DNA of 53,583 nucleotides from Bacteroidaceae bacterium (GTDB lineage: Bacteria; Bacteroidota; Bacteroidia; Bacteroidales; Bacteroidaceae). The notes under the pieces are model-generated. The model worked only from the letters and a program-made list of their open reading frames with translations. It was not told the origin of the DNA and searched no databases. The stretch spans positions 1 to 53,583 of the forward strand of contig JAGBGU010000027.1 of NCBI GenBank assembly GCA_017935785.1. The letters are read 5' to 3'. Each line of letters starts with the position of its first letter. The stretch's first letter is position 1. Of the stretch, positions 52,601 through 53,583 are shown piece by piece. The position numbers and the translations under genes are program-made.

Positions 52601-53243
52601 TCAGGTGAGTTCTAAAATGGTTGTTGGCCAATGCTTTCTCATCCAGATTGTTGATGCGTTGCCCGTTTTGTGGTGTCGGAAATGCAAGGACGGCTATGTC
52701 TCTGTAAAAATCATGACGTGAGTGGGGCATCTGCAATGCTACGCTTATTTTGCGTCCACCCTCCACTTGTTGTTCGCTGTAAGTTACTGTCTGCATAGCG
52801 TTTTCCGGCTTAACCCACGGCCCGCCGCTTGACGACCATCCCGGACCATTATGAAAAGACAGTTCCAGCCCCAAACGTTCCGCTTCGCTTGCTGCATGGT
52901 GTAACAGGTCGAGCCATTCTGCGCTCATGTATACAATGGGACCTTGCGGAAAACCCATGCCACCATTAAAAAGTGTGGCTTCCTGAATGCCTACTCGGTG
53001 CATTGCCTCCAAGTCGGCTGTAATACCCTCTGCCGTAACGTTACCGTCCAGCCAGTGCCACCAGGTTCGTACCTTAGCTTCTTTGGGCGGGTGGGTAAAT
53101 CCCTCTCTTAGCTGGGAAAGTGTTGTTTCGTTACTCTTCTGCATTTGTGTACAGCAGATAGCAATTGTCATGGCGCAGACCGTTGCAGCCAGCAAAGATA
53201 GCCTGGTTCGGGCCAGAAAATAAAGTTTGGAACGGTTCATCAT
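49674..53243 (-). CDS. GH106-family glycoside hydrolase lipoprotein (alpha-L-rhamnosidase-like)
   Basis: An 1189-residue protein. The start at 53243 gives MMNRSKLYFLARTRLSLLAATVCAMTIAICC, with a lipobox-like AIC(C). An upstream in-frame extension was rejected. The region after residue 60 (RTWWHWLDGNVTAEGITADLEAMHRVGI, then LSFHNGPGWSSSGGPWV) is characteristic of GH106, whose known members remove L-rhamnose from plant pectin. The C-terminal part has beta-sandwich modules (NTFTLPQEYNRQDICLKLDLGQV). Substrate is inferred from the family. No SusC/SusD pair or other carbohydrate genes are nearby, so it is an isolated enzyme. Confidence 0.88.
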   Translation of the reverse strand: MMNRSKLYFLARTRLSLLAATVCAMTIAICCTQMQKSNETTLSQLREGFTHPPKEAKVRTWWHWLDGNVTAEGITADLEAMHRVGIQEATLFNGGMGFPQGPIVYMSAEWLDLLHHAASEAERLGLELSFHNGPGWSSSGGPWVKPENAMQTVTYSEQQVEGGRKISVALQMPHSRHDFYRDIAVLAFPTPQNGQRINNLDEKALANNHFRTHLMPEKREVDELAVVRLDKIVDLTTQTTADGTLTWDVPKGNWTIMRIGYTPTGMTNHPALAGGYGLECDKMSRKALDAFWKDGIQPIIDKLGPLVGKSLTGSLIDSYEVGCGNWTEGFDKEFAARRHYDLRKYLPALAGYYVESCNVAERFLWDLRLTVGEMMAENYYDYFAQLCHQHGMDFLTEPYEGPFNAMEVGIPADVPMSEFWVGSNMFSGMANLAASVAHHNGRQIVGAESFTAAGGESRHRNHPGMLKAQGDYNWSNGVNRFILHTNAHQPWEIGPGFSLGQFGTNFNRHNTWWEQGRAWMDYCARSQYLLQQGSGVQDVLVFVGESAPNTGTDMPEIRKLGLDYDQISISNLKKLTVQDGLLRSAAGRTYRLMVLPTNEQPTLSLLQQLKLLVDDGALIIGKRPEGSPSLDGFPQSDEKYQTLVDDLWGKDDNGKIRDIGVEDAMKEIGLLPDFCGGYGEEQLCYLHRSTSEAEIYFISNQQKNYRTETCRFRVEGLVPEKWNAQTGTMENLPVWNCSDGKTEIALSFKPEEAYFVIFRKPEKDDIQYTSISQSLANKSCELLPGLEIIRAEYGQFLPFGMVDLTEKVRSHVQNGRLAINADNGFAGGDPCFGLVKGMRVKYCVGGKQHIVTVPENQRLELPQSGEEGQLEIITAFYGKIPTRFNDTRAPGTADVTDILKKRIAAGEYIIPAREIKAPIQPCVEGLGKPKLHLIYKEGETWHDQYFTDDMTINLARHKPEPMLAVENGKTVWYTPEAGKVVLTKTDSTTFTTQVDTVPEEWPIKGTWAVDFNQKWGSCWQRDFPELVSFHEVEDDDNVKYFSGTAIYKNTFTLPQEYNRQDICLKLDLGQVFVIAELYVNGDSLGILWNSPYEADITKAVKDGENQIEIRVTNQWVNRLIGDERLPADFKAHGIHYAEWPGWMQRPEEKRPSGRTTFVAHKHWQATDQLIPAGLVGPVVIRPYVRTAVE

Positions 53244-53583
53244 AATATAATGTTTTATGGTTGTCCGTTGCAAAGATAATGAGAACTTGCGTAATAATGG
53301 CAGGATAAGGGTGAAATTTGATAAGTGGTTGGTATATATACCATATTTGTGTTACCTCACCATATTGTTAATTTCGGCAGAAGGAGCCGTATATGGTGGG
53401 TATTAGAGAAAGAATTGCTACCTATCCGTTGCCTTTTTATGGAAGGGAAAGTTGGTAGAAACAGCATCTTTAATCTCTTGCACATACCCTACAACAGCCA
53501 CAAAGAACGCTTGTTTTTTCTATCATTGCACTGAAAGAATTGGAATTTTCTTTCTATTTTTGTAAACCGTACCATTCTTGGGA
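53244..53583. promoter_or_regulatory. Gene-free end with divergent promoter elements
   Basis: On the minus strand TATCTTTG (53278-53271) is a -7 element 27 bp before the GH106 start. On the plus strand TATTTTTG (53555-53562) is a -7 element for a gene that begins beyond the window. An open frame at 53325-53534 shows no family resemblance and is not called. Confidence 0.55.

Noticed and set aside
53325..53534. A 69-codon frame at the right end
   Set aside because: No family resemblance or promoter at a sensible distance.

Overview
The window looks like chromosomal DNA of a gut-type member of the Bacteroidales, in the Bacteroidaceae or Prevotellaceae. Three things point there. Promoters carry the Bacteroidetes -7 element TAnnTTTG. 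Ribosome binding sites are weak. The gene content includes BspA-type leucine-rich repeats, GLUG repeats, a GH106 enzyme, a glutaminase A family lipoprotein, DUF6261, a 'smalltalk' peptide and an HU-type protein with an acidic tail. I cannot name a species.

Layout. 1-4.3 kb: a large secreted protein with a carboxypeptidase-regulatory-like domain. 4.3-4.9 kb: a 22-bp repeat array and tRNA-Leu(TAA). 4.9-8.0 kb (minus): pyrE, an SRPBCC-like gene, argH and a zinc-ribbon lipoprotein. 8.1-9.4 kb (minus): prmC-recX. 9.4-10.4 kb: ribD, divergent from prmC. 10.6-18.8 kb (plus): an envelope-biogenesis run of a DUF6242-like lipoprotein, a PorG/DUF6089-like barrel, uppS, bamA, three Skp/OmpH paralogues and murI. 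18.8-23.3 kb (minus): a secreted CotH-family protein and a two-domain phosphodiesterase-like/DUF4838 protein. 23.7-26.0 kb (minus): ECF sigma factor, membrane-anchored putative anti-sigma factor and a DUF4097-like exported protein. 26.0-27.9 kb: repeat-rich gene-free DNA, then a DUF6261 gene. 28.1-31.1 kb: a BspA-like LRR protein and a GLUG lipoprotein. 31.2-33.7 kb (minus): a glutaminase A family lipoprotein. 33.8-35.7 kb (minus): surE-lpxB. 35.9-42.1 kb (plus): parA, parB, DUF5683, mltD-like and relA/spoT. 42.25-46.44 kb: an accessory island. 46.5-53.2 kb: merR-like regulator, alaS and a GH106 lipoprotein.

The accessory island is the most unusual region. It is bounded by near-perfect inverted copies of a TTGCATTTTTGCA-containing repeat, and two further inverted copies divide it near its middle. 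The left module encodes an HU-type DNA-binding protein, a P5-like putative lytic enzyme, a smalltalk peptide and a small membrane protein. The right module holds a truncated Dam methylase, a KilA-N protein and a remnant that resembles the C terminus of a DUF3987 protein.

Two observations link distant parts of the window. First, a family of 85-99 bp double-hairpin elements occurs near both the DUF6261 gene and the HU gene. Two copies of identical length carry their cores in opposite orientation between arms that keep their orientation. Second, the DUF6261 and HU proteins are otherwise unrelated but share a Pro/Thr/Asp-rich tail ending in DGGLAG. These shared tails and repeats are the best candidate here for something undescribed. 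The envelope run and the sorting-tail-like C termini on the CotH and LRR proteins also raise the question of a type IX secretion system elsewhere in the genome.
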